From: Demequina salsinemoris
GTDB lineage: Bacteria; Actinomycetota; Actinomycetes; Actinomycetales; Demequinaceae
Assembly (NCBI RefSeq): GCF_000974805.1
Contig: NZ_BBQZ01000002.1
Location: 313,510 to 377,509, forward strand
Direction of reading: 5' to 3'
DNA length: 64,000 nucleotides
Shown: piece by piece, positions 1 to 8,568 of the stretch
Layout of the letters: each line of letters begins with the position of its first letter
Position numbering within the stretch: position 1 is the first letter of the stretch
Notes under the pieces: model-generated
The model's input: only the letters and a program-made list of their open reading frames with translations
What the model was told of the DNA's origin: nothing
Database searches by the model: none
Program-made: the position numbers and the translations under genes

Positions 1-26
1 CGGGGCCCGGCTGATGCCGGGCCCCG
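1..26. terminator. Intrinsic terminator, perfect GC-rich hairpin
   Basis: An 11-bp perfect inverted repeat (CGGGGCCCGGC / GCCGGGCCCCG) with a TGAT loop lies 17 bp past the stop of the leftward kinase gene. It can terminate the kinase transcript, and possibly a rightward gene that lies outside the window. There is no clear T-tract, as is common for actinobacterial terminators. Confidence 0.7.
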
Positions 27-42
27 CCTCTTGCGTCGAGCG

Positions 43-2037
43 TCAGTTGTCGTAGATCAGGTACACGGTGGTGCCCTGCTCGACCCAGGTGCCGGCATCA
101 GGGCTCTGGTCGACGATCTTCGACTTCTTGCTGAGGTCGCCCGTGATGAAGTCCCAGAAGCGAGGGCTGTACTGCGCCTCAAGGTTGGCGGCGTCCGCCG
201 CGCTGGCCGCGTCGTCGGCCTTGAGATCGATGAAGTCGGGCACCTGCACGAGCGGCAGGCCCTCCGACACAGTGATCGTCACGCTGTCGGTCCGGAACCC
301 TTCCGAGCCGCCCCTGGGCGTCTGCGCGTACACCTGACCGGTGTCGACGGCGTCGGTGCGCCCGTACTCGACGGTGACGTTGAGCGCGTCGTCCTCGAGC
401 GCGGCGGTCGCCTCGGACTCGGACATGCCGTACACGTTCGGGATCGTGATCGGCGCGGGACCCTTGGACACGGTGAGCGTGAGGTCGGCGTCGTGGCGCA
501 GGGTCTCGCCCTCGGCCGGGTCGATCGAGAGCACGGTGCCCTTCGCGACGGTGTCGGAGTACTGGCGCTTGATCGTGACCCCATCGTCGTCGAAACCGGC
601 GTCGGCGAGCGTCGCGACCGCATCGTCCTTGGATCCGCCCGTGACCTCGGGGACCGTGGCCATGCGCGGACCGTCGGAGACGGTGAGCGTGATCTCGGAG
701 CCGTTGAGCACGCGGAGGTCGGGCTCGGGATCCGACGACAGCACGACGCCGGCCTTCACCTCGTCGTCGTAGGCATGCTCGGAGTCGAGGACGACGAAGC
801 CGGCCTCCTCGAGAGTCGCGGTGGCATCGGCCTCCGCCTGCCCCGTGACATCGGGGACGGAGGAGTACGCCCCGGGTCCGATCGTGAGGTACCACCATGT
901 GCCCGCGAGTCCCAGGACGATGAGCGCGACGGTGATCGCGCCGATCCACAGCGCGGGTCGGGGCCGCTTGCGCTCCGTGGTCGGGACGACGAGAGGGCCC
1001 GTGAGGACCTCAGCCTCGATGGGCTCCTCGGTGTCGACGGTCGCGAGGCCCACCGGCAGGGCGACGGTGGAGCCCGCGGGGGCCGGGTCGAAGACCGTGG
1101 TGGCGTCCGGGTCGGTCGCCACGCGCACGGGGACCGCGCCCGAAGGGGGATCCGCCCGGCGGTCGAGCGTCGGGTCGTCCATGACCGCGCGGACCGCGCG
1201 CAGCTCCACGAGGGCCGCGGCGGCGTCGGCAGGGCGGTCCTGGGGGTCGCGCGCGGTGAGGCGCTGCACCAGGCCGTCGACCTCGGTGGGCAGCCATGGC
1301 ACGTGCGCGGAGGGAACAGGCATGTCCTCGTGCACGTGCATCGATGCGACCGCGTGCGGATCGTCGCCGGTGAACGGCTGCCGTCCGGTGATCATCTCGA
1401 ACAGCAGGATCCCGACCGCGTACAGGTCGGTGCCCGCGCTCGTGGTGCCGTGGGAGACGAGCTCGGGGCTCAGGTACGCGACCGTGCCCATGATCAGGCC
1501 ACTGGTGGTCGTGGTCGAGGCGGCGTCCTCGACGGCGCGCGCGAGACCGAAGTCGGCGAGCTTCGCGCGACCGTCCGTGTCGAGCAGGACGTTCTCCGGC
1601 TTGATGTCGCGGTGGACGAGTCCGAGGCGGTGCGCGGCGGCGAGCGCGTCGAGCACCTGATCGGCGATCGCGAGCGACTCGCCCAGCGTGAGGGTGCCCT
1701 CGTGCGAGATGCGCGAGCGCAGGTTCTCGCCCTCGACGTACTCCATGGTCAGGTACGCGATGTCGCCGTCGAGCCCCTGGTCGTAGACGCGGACCATGCC
1801 GGGGTGCGTGAGGCGCGCGGCCGCCCGTGCCTCCGAGCGGAAGCGCGAGGCGAAACGAGCCGAGTCGCCGTCGTCGCCCAGGTAGGGGCTCATGACCTTG
1901 ATCGCGACCTCGCGCTCGAGCCGCCGGTCGAACGCGACGTAGACCGTGGCCATGCCGCCCGCGGCGACGCGCGAGCGGACCTCGTAGCGGCCGTCGATCA
2001 GGCGGCCGAGCAGGGGATCGGTGAGGGTCTCTGACAC
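43..2037 (-). CDS. pknL: Membrane Ser/Thr protein kinase with four PASTA domains (PknL/PknB type)
   Basis: This is a receptor-like Ser/Thr kinase thought to sense muropeptides or lipid II and phosphorylate cell-wall and division proteins. The N-terminal kinase domain (about 1-270) shows a glycine-rich loop with GGMATVY, the VAIK lysine, HRDIKPEN, DFG and SPE motifs. A single transmembrane segment (about 365-385) is followed by four extracellular PASTA repeats, recognisable by VPDVTG, VPEVTG, IPNVYG and VPDFID. The neighbouring Rv2175c-like gene is the known partner and substrate of PknL in mycobacteria, which favours PknL over PknB. The open frame extends to GTG 2043, but a TAGAAT box (2044-2049, minus strand) abuts that codon and sits 6 nt from the next GTG at 2037. 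The start is therefore placed at 2037, as a leaderless mRNA. Confidence 0.93.
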   Translation of the reverse strand: MSETLTDPLLGRLIDGRYEVRSRVAAGGMATVYVAFDRRLEREVAIKVMSPYLGDDGDSARFASRFRSEARAAARLTHPGMVRVYDQGLDGDIAYLTMEYVEGENLRSRISHEGTLTLGESLAIADQVLDALAAAHRLGLVHRDIKPENVLLDTDGRAKLADFGLARAVEDAASTTTTSGLIMGTVAYLSPELVSHGTTSAGTDLYAVGILLFEMITGRQPFTGDDPHAVASMHVHEDMPVPSAHVPWLPTEVDGLVQRLTARDPQDRPADAAAALVELRAVRAVMDDPTLDRRADPPSGAVPVRVATDPDATTVFDPAPAGSTVALPVGLATVDTEEPIEAEVLTGPLVVPTTERKRPRPALWIGAITVALIVLGLAGTWWYLTIGPGAYSSVPDVTGQAEADATATLEEAGFVVLDSEHAYDDEVKAGVVLSSDPEPDLRVLNGSEITLTVSDGPRMATVPEVTGGSKDDAVATLADAGFDDDGVTIKRQYSDTVAKGTVLSIDPAEGETLRHDADLTLTVSKGPAPITIPNVYGMSESEATAALEDDALNVTVEYGRTDAVDTGQVYAQTPRGGSEGFRTDSVTITVSEGLPLVQVPDFIDLKADDAASAADAANLEAQYSPRFWDFITGDLSKKSKIVDQSPDAGTWVEQGTTVYLIYDN

Positions 2038-2140
2038 AGGCACATTCTAGTTGGGGGATCTGAGAGGTCCGCGGAGGCCTGGGCCGAGCCGCGTGACGAG
2101 TGAACGCGCAGGGCTGGCGTGGCGCTCCCCGGCGTGCGTG

Positions 2141-3511
2141 CTACTCGAACCGGTCCATGAGGGCGAGCACGCTCGCGACGTACCGCTTGGTGTCCGCGAA
2201 CATCCCGTACTTCCGTACGGAGGCGGCGCCCTGGTAGTAGCCGGCGATCGCCGTCTCGAGCGAGCTGCTCGTGCGCAGGAGCTGGCGCAGGATCGCTACC
2301 CCCGCGACGACGTTGTCCTCGGCGTCGAGCAGGTCGAGATCCCTGCCGACGAGGTCGGAGGCCCACTCTCCGGAGGTGGGGATCACCTGCATCGCGCCGA
2401 TCGCGTTGGCGGGGGAGACGGCGCGCATGTTGAAGCCGGACTCCTGGTAGGCGATGGCCTGCGCGAGCGCGGTGTCGACGCCCATGGACGATGCGGTGGA
2501 GACGACCATCGACTGGATCTGCGCCTTGGTCGGCACGGACATCGCGAGGAGCGTGGCCTTGTTCCGGTTGGCGGCGGAGACCACCTCGGTCGAGTAGGTG
2601 CGGCCTGCGAACGTGTCGCCGACCAGGCCCGAGACGGCGCCGGGGATGGTGAGCGTCTGCCCGATGCGGATGAGGGCAGGGTTCTTGATCCCGTTCGCGG
2701 ACACGATGGACGACACCGTGACGCCGTACTTGACCGCGATGCTCGACAGCGTCTCGCCGCTCTTGACCGTGTGCGACGCGGTCGCGGCGGTGGTCGTGGT
2801 GGTCGACGTCGTCGTGGACGATGCGGACGATGTGGATGATCCCGAGGCGGCGGACGTGCCCGCGGCGGAGGCGCCGGGGATGGTGAGCCGCTGGCCGATC
2901 GTGATGACGCCGGACGTGGAGAGCCCGTTGGCCGACAGGATCCTCGCGACGGAGGTGCCGTACTTGCGTGCGAGGTCCCAGACCGTGTCTCCGGCGACGA
3001 CCTTGTGGGTCGCGGTCGTCGTGGAGGACGATCCCCCGGACGATGCGGACGCCGCGGACGAGGACGAGGCGCCGGGGATCGTGAGGACCTGGCCGATGCG
3101 GATGGTCGCGGAGGCGTTCAGCGCGTTGGCCGCGATGATGGCGGCGACCGTCGTGCCGTTCGCCCGAGCGAGGCCCCAGACCGTGTCGCCAGCGGCGACC
3201 GTGTGCGTGCCGGAGGTCTTGGTCGTGGCGGTCTTCGTGCTCGTGCCTGTCGAGGTCGGGATGGAGAGCGTCTGCCCGACGTAGATGGTCGCGCGCGAGT
3301 CGAGGCCGTTGGCGGAGACGATCGTCGCGACGGTCGTCCCGTACGCGACGGCGAGCGCGCTCACGGTCTCTCCCGAGGAGACGCGGTGACGCTCGTCCGC
3401 GGTGGCGGGGAGACCTCCGGCGGTGGTGAGCGCGAGTGCGGCGACGACTCCCGCGGCCGCACGGCGGTTCCTGCGGGGTGGGATGAGGTGGGTGGTGTGG
3501 GTGCTGTTCAC
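2141..3511 (-). CDS. Secreted lytic transglycosylase with four LysM repeats
   Basis: This is a peptidoglycan-binding and probably peptidoglycan-cleaving exported protein of 456 aa. A signal sequence (basic PPRRNRR followed by an Ala/Leu/Val-rich stretch to about residue 38) leads into four LysM modules. Each module begins with a H-x-V-x-x-G-[ED]-T motif and ends in IGQ-L-[TS]-IP, and they are joined by Ser/Thr/Ala-rich linkers of low complexity. The C-terminal domain (about 325-456) is SLT-like: QESGFN carries the presumed catalytic Glu, and AIGAMQVIP and GYYQGAASV are the other typical SLT motifs. The gene is upstream of the kinase in the same orientation (97-bp gap) and divergent from the Rv2175c-like gene. 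A tandem 9-bp repeat lies just upstream of its start. Confidence 0.92.
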   Translation of the reverse strand: MNSTHTTHLIPPRRNRRAAAGVVAALALTTAGGLPATADERHRVSSGETVSALAVAYGTTVATIVSANGLDSRATIYVGQTLSIPTSTGTSTKTATTKTSGTHTVAAGDTVWGLARANGTTVAAIIAANALNASATIRIGQVLTIPGASSSSAASASSGGSSSTTTATHKVVAGDTVWDLARKYGTSVARILSANGLSTSGVITIGQRLTIPGASAAGTSAASGSSTSSASSTTTSTTTTTAATASHTVKSGETLSSIAVKYGVTVSSIVSANGIKNPALIRIGQTLTIPGAVSGLVGDTFAGRTYSTEVVSAANRNKATLLAMSVPTKAQIQSMVVSTASSMGVDTALAQAIAYQESGFNMRAVSPANAIGAMQVIPTSGEWASDLVGRDLDLLDAEDNVVAGVAILRQLLRTSSSLETAIAGYYQGAASVRKYGMFADTKRYVASVLALMDRFE

Positions 3512-3539
3512 GTGGGCCTCCCGTGTGGCATGTGGGGCT

Positions 3540-3557
3540 GATGTGACAGATGTGACA
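3540..3557. promoter_or_regulatory. Perfect tandem 9-bp repeat (GATGTGACA x2), possible response-regulator box
   Basis: GATGTGACA occurs twice head to tail, 29-46 bp upstream of the LysM transglycosylase start, in the divergent intergenic region. Read on the minus strand it gives GTCACA twice at 9-bp spacing. Mycobacterial MtrA is reported to bind 9-bp direct repeats with a GTCACA-like core near cell-wall hydrolase genes. Binding here is inference. Confidence 0.4.
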
Positions 3558-3623
3558 TATGCGACTGTAAGTCAGGGTCGGACATCGAGCAAGAGATGGG
3601 CCGCGGTTCTATACGCTGAGCGG

Positions 3624-3974
3624 GTGAGCAACGACATCGAATGGCTGTCCATCCCGGAGTTCGCGGATCGCATCTCCGTGCGCGACTCGCGCGTGCGCGA
3701 CCTGCTGCGCGACCGCGCCCTCATCGCGGTCCGCAGGGGAGAGAACAACGCGCTGTCGCTGCCCGCGGACTTCATCGTCCCCGGCGATCACGCCCCGCAC
3801 ATCATCGCAACCCTCAAGGGCACCCTCACGCTGCTGCTCGACATGGGGCTGTCGGACGACGAGGTGATCGAGTGGCTCTTCACGCCCTCCGATGAGCTCG
3901 ACACGACTCCCATGGAGGCACTGCGTCAGGGGCAGCGCGCCGCGGTGCGCAGGGCGGCTCAGACGCTGCTCTGA
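3624..3974 (+). CDS. Rv2175c-like DNA-binding regulatory protein
   Basis: A 116-aa protein with an N-terminal winged-helix-like segment (WLSIPEFADRI, then VRDLLRDRALIAVRRG) and a C-terminal helical domain, matching the Rv2175c family. In Mycobacterium tuberculosis Rv2175c binds DNA and is phosphorylated by PknL, and the two genes are neighbours as they are here. The start is GTG 3624: the conserved sequence begins at this codon, and a TATACG -10 box (3610-3615) sits 8 nt upstream, implying a leaderless message. An in-frame opening further upstream has no family resemblance. Confidence 0.88.
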   Translation: MSNDIEWLSIPEFADRISVRDSRVRDLLRDRALIAVRRGENNALSLPADFIVPGDHAPHIIATLKGTLTLLLDMGLSDDEVIEWLFTPSDELDTTPMEALRQGQRAAVRRAAQTLL

Positions 3975-4009
3975 CGCGCCTGCTCGACCGGCCCTGCTCG
4001 AACCTCGGG

Positions 4010-5092
4010 CTAGGAGGCTCGCGTCGTGAGCCCGACCGCAAGGTCGCGCAGCGCCGCGGCGCCCTCTGCCTCCAGCGTCAGCGCGTCGAGGTCGTGCAGT
4101 GCCGGGCTCGCGAGCGCATCGATCTCTCGCTCGGCCGCCGCCACCCCGCCGGCGTCCACGATCGCGGCGACCGCGTCGTCGATCGTCGACTGCTCGGCCT
4201 CGCGGTCGCCCAGCGCCCTCGAGATCGTGAGGCGCTGGGTTTCGGTGCCCTCGGTCCAGGCGTGCCACAGCAGCAGCGTGCGCTTGCCCTCCCGGACATC
4301 GTCGCCAGCGGGCTTGCCCGTGACGGCTGGGGCGCCCACGAGCCCCAGAATGTCGTCGCGAAGCTGGAACGCGATGCCGAGGGGCACGCCGATCGCCTTC
4401 ATCGCGTCGACGCGCGTGGCGTCCGCGCCCGCGACGGCGGCTCCTAGCGCGAGCGGAGCCTCCGCCGAGTACGAGGCCGTCTTGCAGCGCATCGTCGCGA
4501 CGATCTGCTCCCGCTGATCACCGAGCCCCTGCAGCGGCGTGCCAGCCAGCCGCATGTCCAGGTACTGGCCCGCGGTGACGAGCTCGGACATGGCGGCGAA
4601 CAGCGAGGCGACGGGGCGTGGGTCGGGCAGCTCGACCAGAGCGGCGTCGAGCACCCGATGCGAGGTCATGAGGGCGACGTCCCCCGCGAGCACCCCGGCG
4701 GAACGGCCCAGCGCGGCCGCGATCGCGGGCTCCGCCGTGACCGCGAGGATCGCCTCGAAGCGACGATGCGCCGCGGGCTGCCCACGCCGGGTGTCCGAAC
4801 CGTCGAGCACGTCGTCATGGATGAGAGCCGCCGTCTGGAACCACTCGAGCGCCGCGGCGACGGACACCGCGGCCTCGTCCCTGGTCCCTCCGTGGGCGGC
4901 ATGCGCGGCGATCGTCAGCAGGGCACGCAGGCGCTTGCCCCCGTGCGCCGAGGCCGCGAGCACGTCGATCATCTCGGTTCCGGCGCCGCCGGCGGGGGCG
5001 ACCGCGAGCGCGGTCTCGGCGAGAGTCTCGCGGATGCGCGCGTCGACGCGCGCCTTGACGGAGGCGGGGGAGAGGTCGAGCTGTCCTGGCAC
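4010..5092 (-). CDS. Polyprenyl diphosphate synthase (geranylgeranyl/farnesyl type)
   Basis: A trans-prenyltransferase of 360 aa that condenses isopentenyl diphosphate with allylic diphosphates to make isoprenoid precursors. The first Asp-rich motif is DDVLD, followed by GSDTRRGQPAAHRRF; the second is RDDILG in QLRDDILGLVG. GGKRLR near residue 53 binds the diphosphate. The same gene (idsA2, Rv2173) lies close to Rv2175c and pknL in mycobacteria, so the neighbourhood is conserved. The GTG start is 6 nt downstream of a TAGGCT -10 box. Chain length cannot be set from the sequence by eye. Confidence 0.92.
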   Translation of the reverse strand: MPGQLDLSPASVKARVDARIRETLAETALAVAPAGGAGTEMIDVLAASAHGGKRLRALLTIAAHAAHGGTRDEAAVSVAAALEWFQTAALIHDDVLDGSDTRRGQPAAHRRFEAILAVTAEPAIAAALGRSAGVLAGDVALMTSHRVLDAALVELPDPRPVASLFAAMSELVTAGQYLDMRLAGTPLQGLGDQREQIVATMRCKTASYSAEAPLALGAAVAGADATRVDAMKAIGVPLGIAFQLRDDILGLVGAPAVTGKPAGDDVREGKRTLLLWHAWTEGTETQRLTISRALGDREAEQSTIDDAVAAIVDAGGVAAAEREIDALASPALHDLDALTLEAEGAAALRDLAVGLTTRAS

Positions 5093-5098
5093 GCGACA

Positions 5099-5104
5099 AG
5101 CCTA
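5099..5104 (-). promoter_or_regulatory. -10 box (TAGGCT) of the prenyl synthase, leaderless start
   Basis: Minus-strand TAGGCT is followed by 6 nt and then the GTG start of the prenyl synthase, a spacing that puts the transcription start on or beside the start codon. Confidence 0.5.
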
Positions 5105-5202
5105 GGGTGCTGCGGTGTCCCCAGGCCGCACCACGGTCCCGTTCCTCCACCGATTCACGCTGATCGCCCTGGCGGTCCTGACCTCTCCGGTCTGCTGGGG
5201 TC

Positions 5203-6205
5203 ATGGCCGACATCATCAGAATCTCCGATCCGGGCGACCTCATCGCCGCCGTTCCCACGCTTCTCGGCTTCCGCCCGCGCGACTCCGTCGTGGTGCTCGG
5301 CATGAACCGCGCGAACAGGGTGGCCATGACCGCCCGGGTGGACCGTGCTGACTGCTTCCTCGAGGACGTCGCGCTGTCGATGTCCCGGGCCATCGTCGAC
5401 GAGGCCCGCCGCACCGGATCGGTGGGCGCCCATGTGATCGAGTTCGCGGAGGAGCCGCCCGACTGGGGGACAGAGGCGTCGGAGCCACTGTGTCGCGGCT
5501 GGGGCGACCTCGAGGTGCGGGACACGTGGGTGGTCCATCGCGACCGGTACTGGTCGCCGGGATGCACCGACCCCGGATGCTGCCCTCCCGGCGGGCGACC
5601 GCTGCCGGGCCGGCAAGGTGCGGTCACGGGGGACCGGCGTGGTCATGGGCTCGACGCCAAGGACCGGCGGCGCGCGCGCAGAGCGCGGGCGCGCTTCCTG
5701 GCGAGGCGTCGGGATGGCGAGGCGGCGTGGCGCGCGACGGCGCTGGCGGAATGGAGCGAGGCGATGGAGGGCACCGTGCCGTCGGCGCCGCGGCTGGGCA
5801 GGCTCGGGGCTGGGCTCGCGGCGCCCGCCGTACGAGACGCCGTCATCCTCGCGGCTTTCGGCGCGGAGGAGCCGCAGCAACGGGCGTTGCTCGAGGACCG
5901 TACCGACGCGGCCACGGAGGAGCGGCTCGACCGCGTGATGCATGGCGACCTGGAGCCCGTCGGGGGGGCGGGTCGACCGCCTGCGTGCCGTGCTCGGCGA
6001 CGTCGCCTCGCTGACGGTGGGCGAGGAGCGCGCGGCGGCACTGGCGGTGATGGCGTTGATCGACTGGTGGTCGGGCGACCAGGCGAGATGCATGCGAGCC
6101 GCGGATCGGGCGCTCGAGGCCGACGGGCGCTCGCGGCTCGCCGCGCTTGTGGGCGAGACCGCCGCGCGCGGTATCCTTCCTGGCTGGCTCAGGGAACCGC
6201 GGTGA
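5203..6205 (+). pseudogene. DUF4192 family gene, split by a +1 frameshift in a G7 run
   Basis: The first frame (ATG 5203, MADIIRISDPGDLIAAVPTL) is a typical DUF4192 N-terminus, an actinobacterial family of unknown function with the LLGF motif and a DSVVVLG strand. It reads well to about 5961. The family C-terminal part (VDRLRAVLGDVASL, then ALAVMALIDWWSGDQ and ALEADGRSRLAALV) continues in the next frame and ends at 6205. The two frames meet at seven consecutive G residues, 5962-5968. Removing one G restores a continuous protein of about 333 aa. The unshifted frame instead runs into an Arg/Gly-rich tail. This is a real frameshift mutation, a phase-variable tract, or a sequencing error. Confidence 0.82.
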
Positions 6206-6250
6206 CGTCGCGCGGCCGCGTTGACTTTGCAGGATCCCGCACGCGGATCT

Positions 6251-6281
6251 GGAACATGCTCCTTGCGGTGGGCGTTATACT
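6251..6281 (+). promoter_or_regulatory. Putative promoter of the sigma factor gene, SigH/SigR-like with overlapping TATACT
   Basis: GGAAC (6251-6255) is separated by 18 bp from GTT (6274-6276), matching the SigR/SigH pattern GGAA[CT]-N17-19-GTT. A TATACT -10 (6276-6281) overlaps it but lacks a good -35. Streptomyces hrdB and mycobacterial sigB are known to have such stress promoters, so the match is plausible but unproven. Confidence 0.4.
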
Positions 6282-6284
6282 TTA

Positions 6285-6413
6285 ATGGATTTGCGCGAGG
6301 CGGTCACCGGCCTCAACGCTCACTCCCACGTCACGCGAGAGACGGTCGGTGCCGCCCTCGTCGTGTTCGCTCGTGGGGCTGGTGCGCGGATGGCGGTGGC
6401 CGACGAGCCGTGA
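6285..6413 (+). CDS. Possible 42-aa upstream ORF in the sigma factor leader
   Basis: ATG 6285 to TGA 6411-6413 encodes a 42-residue peptide beginning [10 protein letters not shown] and ending MAVADEP. Its third codon positions are about 80 percent G/C, similar to genuine genes here. The ATG falls about where transcription would start from the GGAAC-N18-GTT promoter. It ends 64 bp before the sigma factor start. No family is recognised; it may be chance. Confidence 0.25.
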   Translation: MDLREAVTGLNAHSHVTRETVGAALVVFARGAGARMAVADEP

Positions 6414-6477
6414 CCGTGCCACGCAGCAGGACTGGAGCCCGGACAGCAACCCGGGCGACACGACGAAGGAGAACGCC

Positions 6478-7629
<1,152 letters not shown>

Positions 7630-7643
7630 CGCAGTCCTTCAAC

Positions 7644-7683
7644 GAAGGGGCCGCCCCGCCGACACCGGTGAGGCGGCCCCTTC
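7644..7683 (+). terminator. Intrinsic terminator of the sigma factor gene
   Basis: A long hairpin begins GAAGGGGCCGCC and closes with GGCGGCCCCTTC. It lies 14 bp beyond the stop codon and is followed by TCGTCGTCC. The remaining 200 bp to the next gene show no other gene. Confidence 0.8.
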
Positions 7684-7884
7684 GTCGTCCTCGGTGGCCG
7701 CCCCGCGCAAGGTCACCGCGTCCCCGCGCGGCGACACGGGCGGCACTTGGTGTCGGAAGGTCCGGGATGCCGATAGCATCTGCCTCACGCGCGCGTCAGG
7801 GGGTCGGCGTCGACCAGAAGGGCTGAGCGGGCGCCGCTGACTGGTGCCGCCGGCGCCGGCGGCGGTTCAGGCAAGGGGACCAGG

Positions 7885-8472
7885 ATGAAGAAGAGGGCGA
7901 TGACGGCTGCGCTGCTGGGGCTGGCGCTGACGTTGGGCGGTGCCGGTGCCGCGAGCGCCGATGACACGGCCGCGGTCGACCGCTCCGAGTTCGTAGCGGC
8001 GAAGACGGGGAGCTCGTTCGCCACGGTGGCTCGGCTGTTCGACAGCAAGGGTGACGAGCTGACGCGCATGAAGGTGGATGGCAAGGTCCACCAGGTGCGG
8101 ATCTGGGAGGCCGCCACGGGGAGCGACGGCATGGTGATGCTCGACTTCGTCAAGGCCGGTCAAGGCTGGAAGCTCAGCTCGAAGCTGGCGATGTGGGCTC
8201 TCGAGCCGGTCCAGACGGGGGACACCGTCAACAAGCCGGTGTGGGGAAGCGTGAAGAAGGGCAAGTCCCTCGCGACCGTGCGCAGGCTCGCCGGCAGCCG
8301 CGGGACCGTCATCACCGAGGCCCGCGGAGAGGGAGAGCGCGTGATCGTCGTCGCGTGGCCCGTCCGCACCTCGGAGAGCGGGATGGCCCTCGGCACGTTC
8401 ATGTGGCGCAACGGTGCCTATCGACTCGTGGAGAAGGACGTGGACTGGACCGGCAACGACCTGCTGTTCTGA
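7885..8472 (+). CDS. Small exported protein of unknown function
   Basis: 195 aa. A clear Sec signal peptide (MKKRAM, hydrophobic core, AASA-DD cleavage site near residue 26) indicates export. The mature part appears to contain two related halves: FVAAKTGSSFATVARLF and VWGSVKKGKSLATVRRLAG share spacing and an S-[FL]-ATV-RL core, suggesting an internal duplication. It has no cysteine or lipobox, so it is probably secreted or cell-wall-associated. AAGGGGA upstream acts as the ribosome binding site. It stands alone between two terminators, so it is probably monocistronic. I do not recognise a characterised family. Confidence 0.75.
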   Translation: MKKRAMTAALLGLALTLGGAGAASADDTAAVDRSEFVAAKTGSSFATVARLFDSKGDELTRMKVDGKVHQVRIWEAATGSDGMVMLDFVKAGQGWKLSSKLAMWALEPVQTGDTVNKPVWGSVKKGKSLATVRRLAGSRGTVITEARGEGERVIVVAWPVRTSESGMALGTFMWRNGAYRLVEKDVDWTGNDLLF

Positions 8473-8488
8473 CGGCCTGAAGACACGT

Positions 8489-8523
8489 GAGAGGGCCGCG
8501 TCCCAAGGGGAGGCGGCCCTCTC
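8489..8523. terminator. Bidirectional intrinsic terminator
   Basis: GAGAGGGCCGC pairs with GCGGCCCTCTC around a short GTCCCAAGGGGAG centre. It lies between two convergent genes (the exported protein and the LuxR-type ATPase) and can serve both. Confidence 0.75.
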
Positions 8524-8568
8524 ATATCTTGCGGCATCCCGGTGGGGCGGAGACAGAGCGGGCACCGC

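Noticed and set aside
31..2034. 667-codon open frame antisense to the kinase
   Set aside because: It mirrors the PknL reading frame, has no domain motif, and low-complexity composition.
2760..2870. Simple-sequence region in the LysM gene as a possible repeat element
   Set aside because: It encodes Ser/Thr/Ala linkers between LysM modules in frame; nothing suggests mobility.
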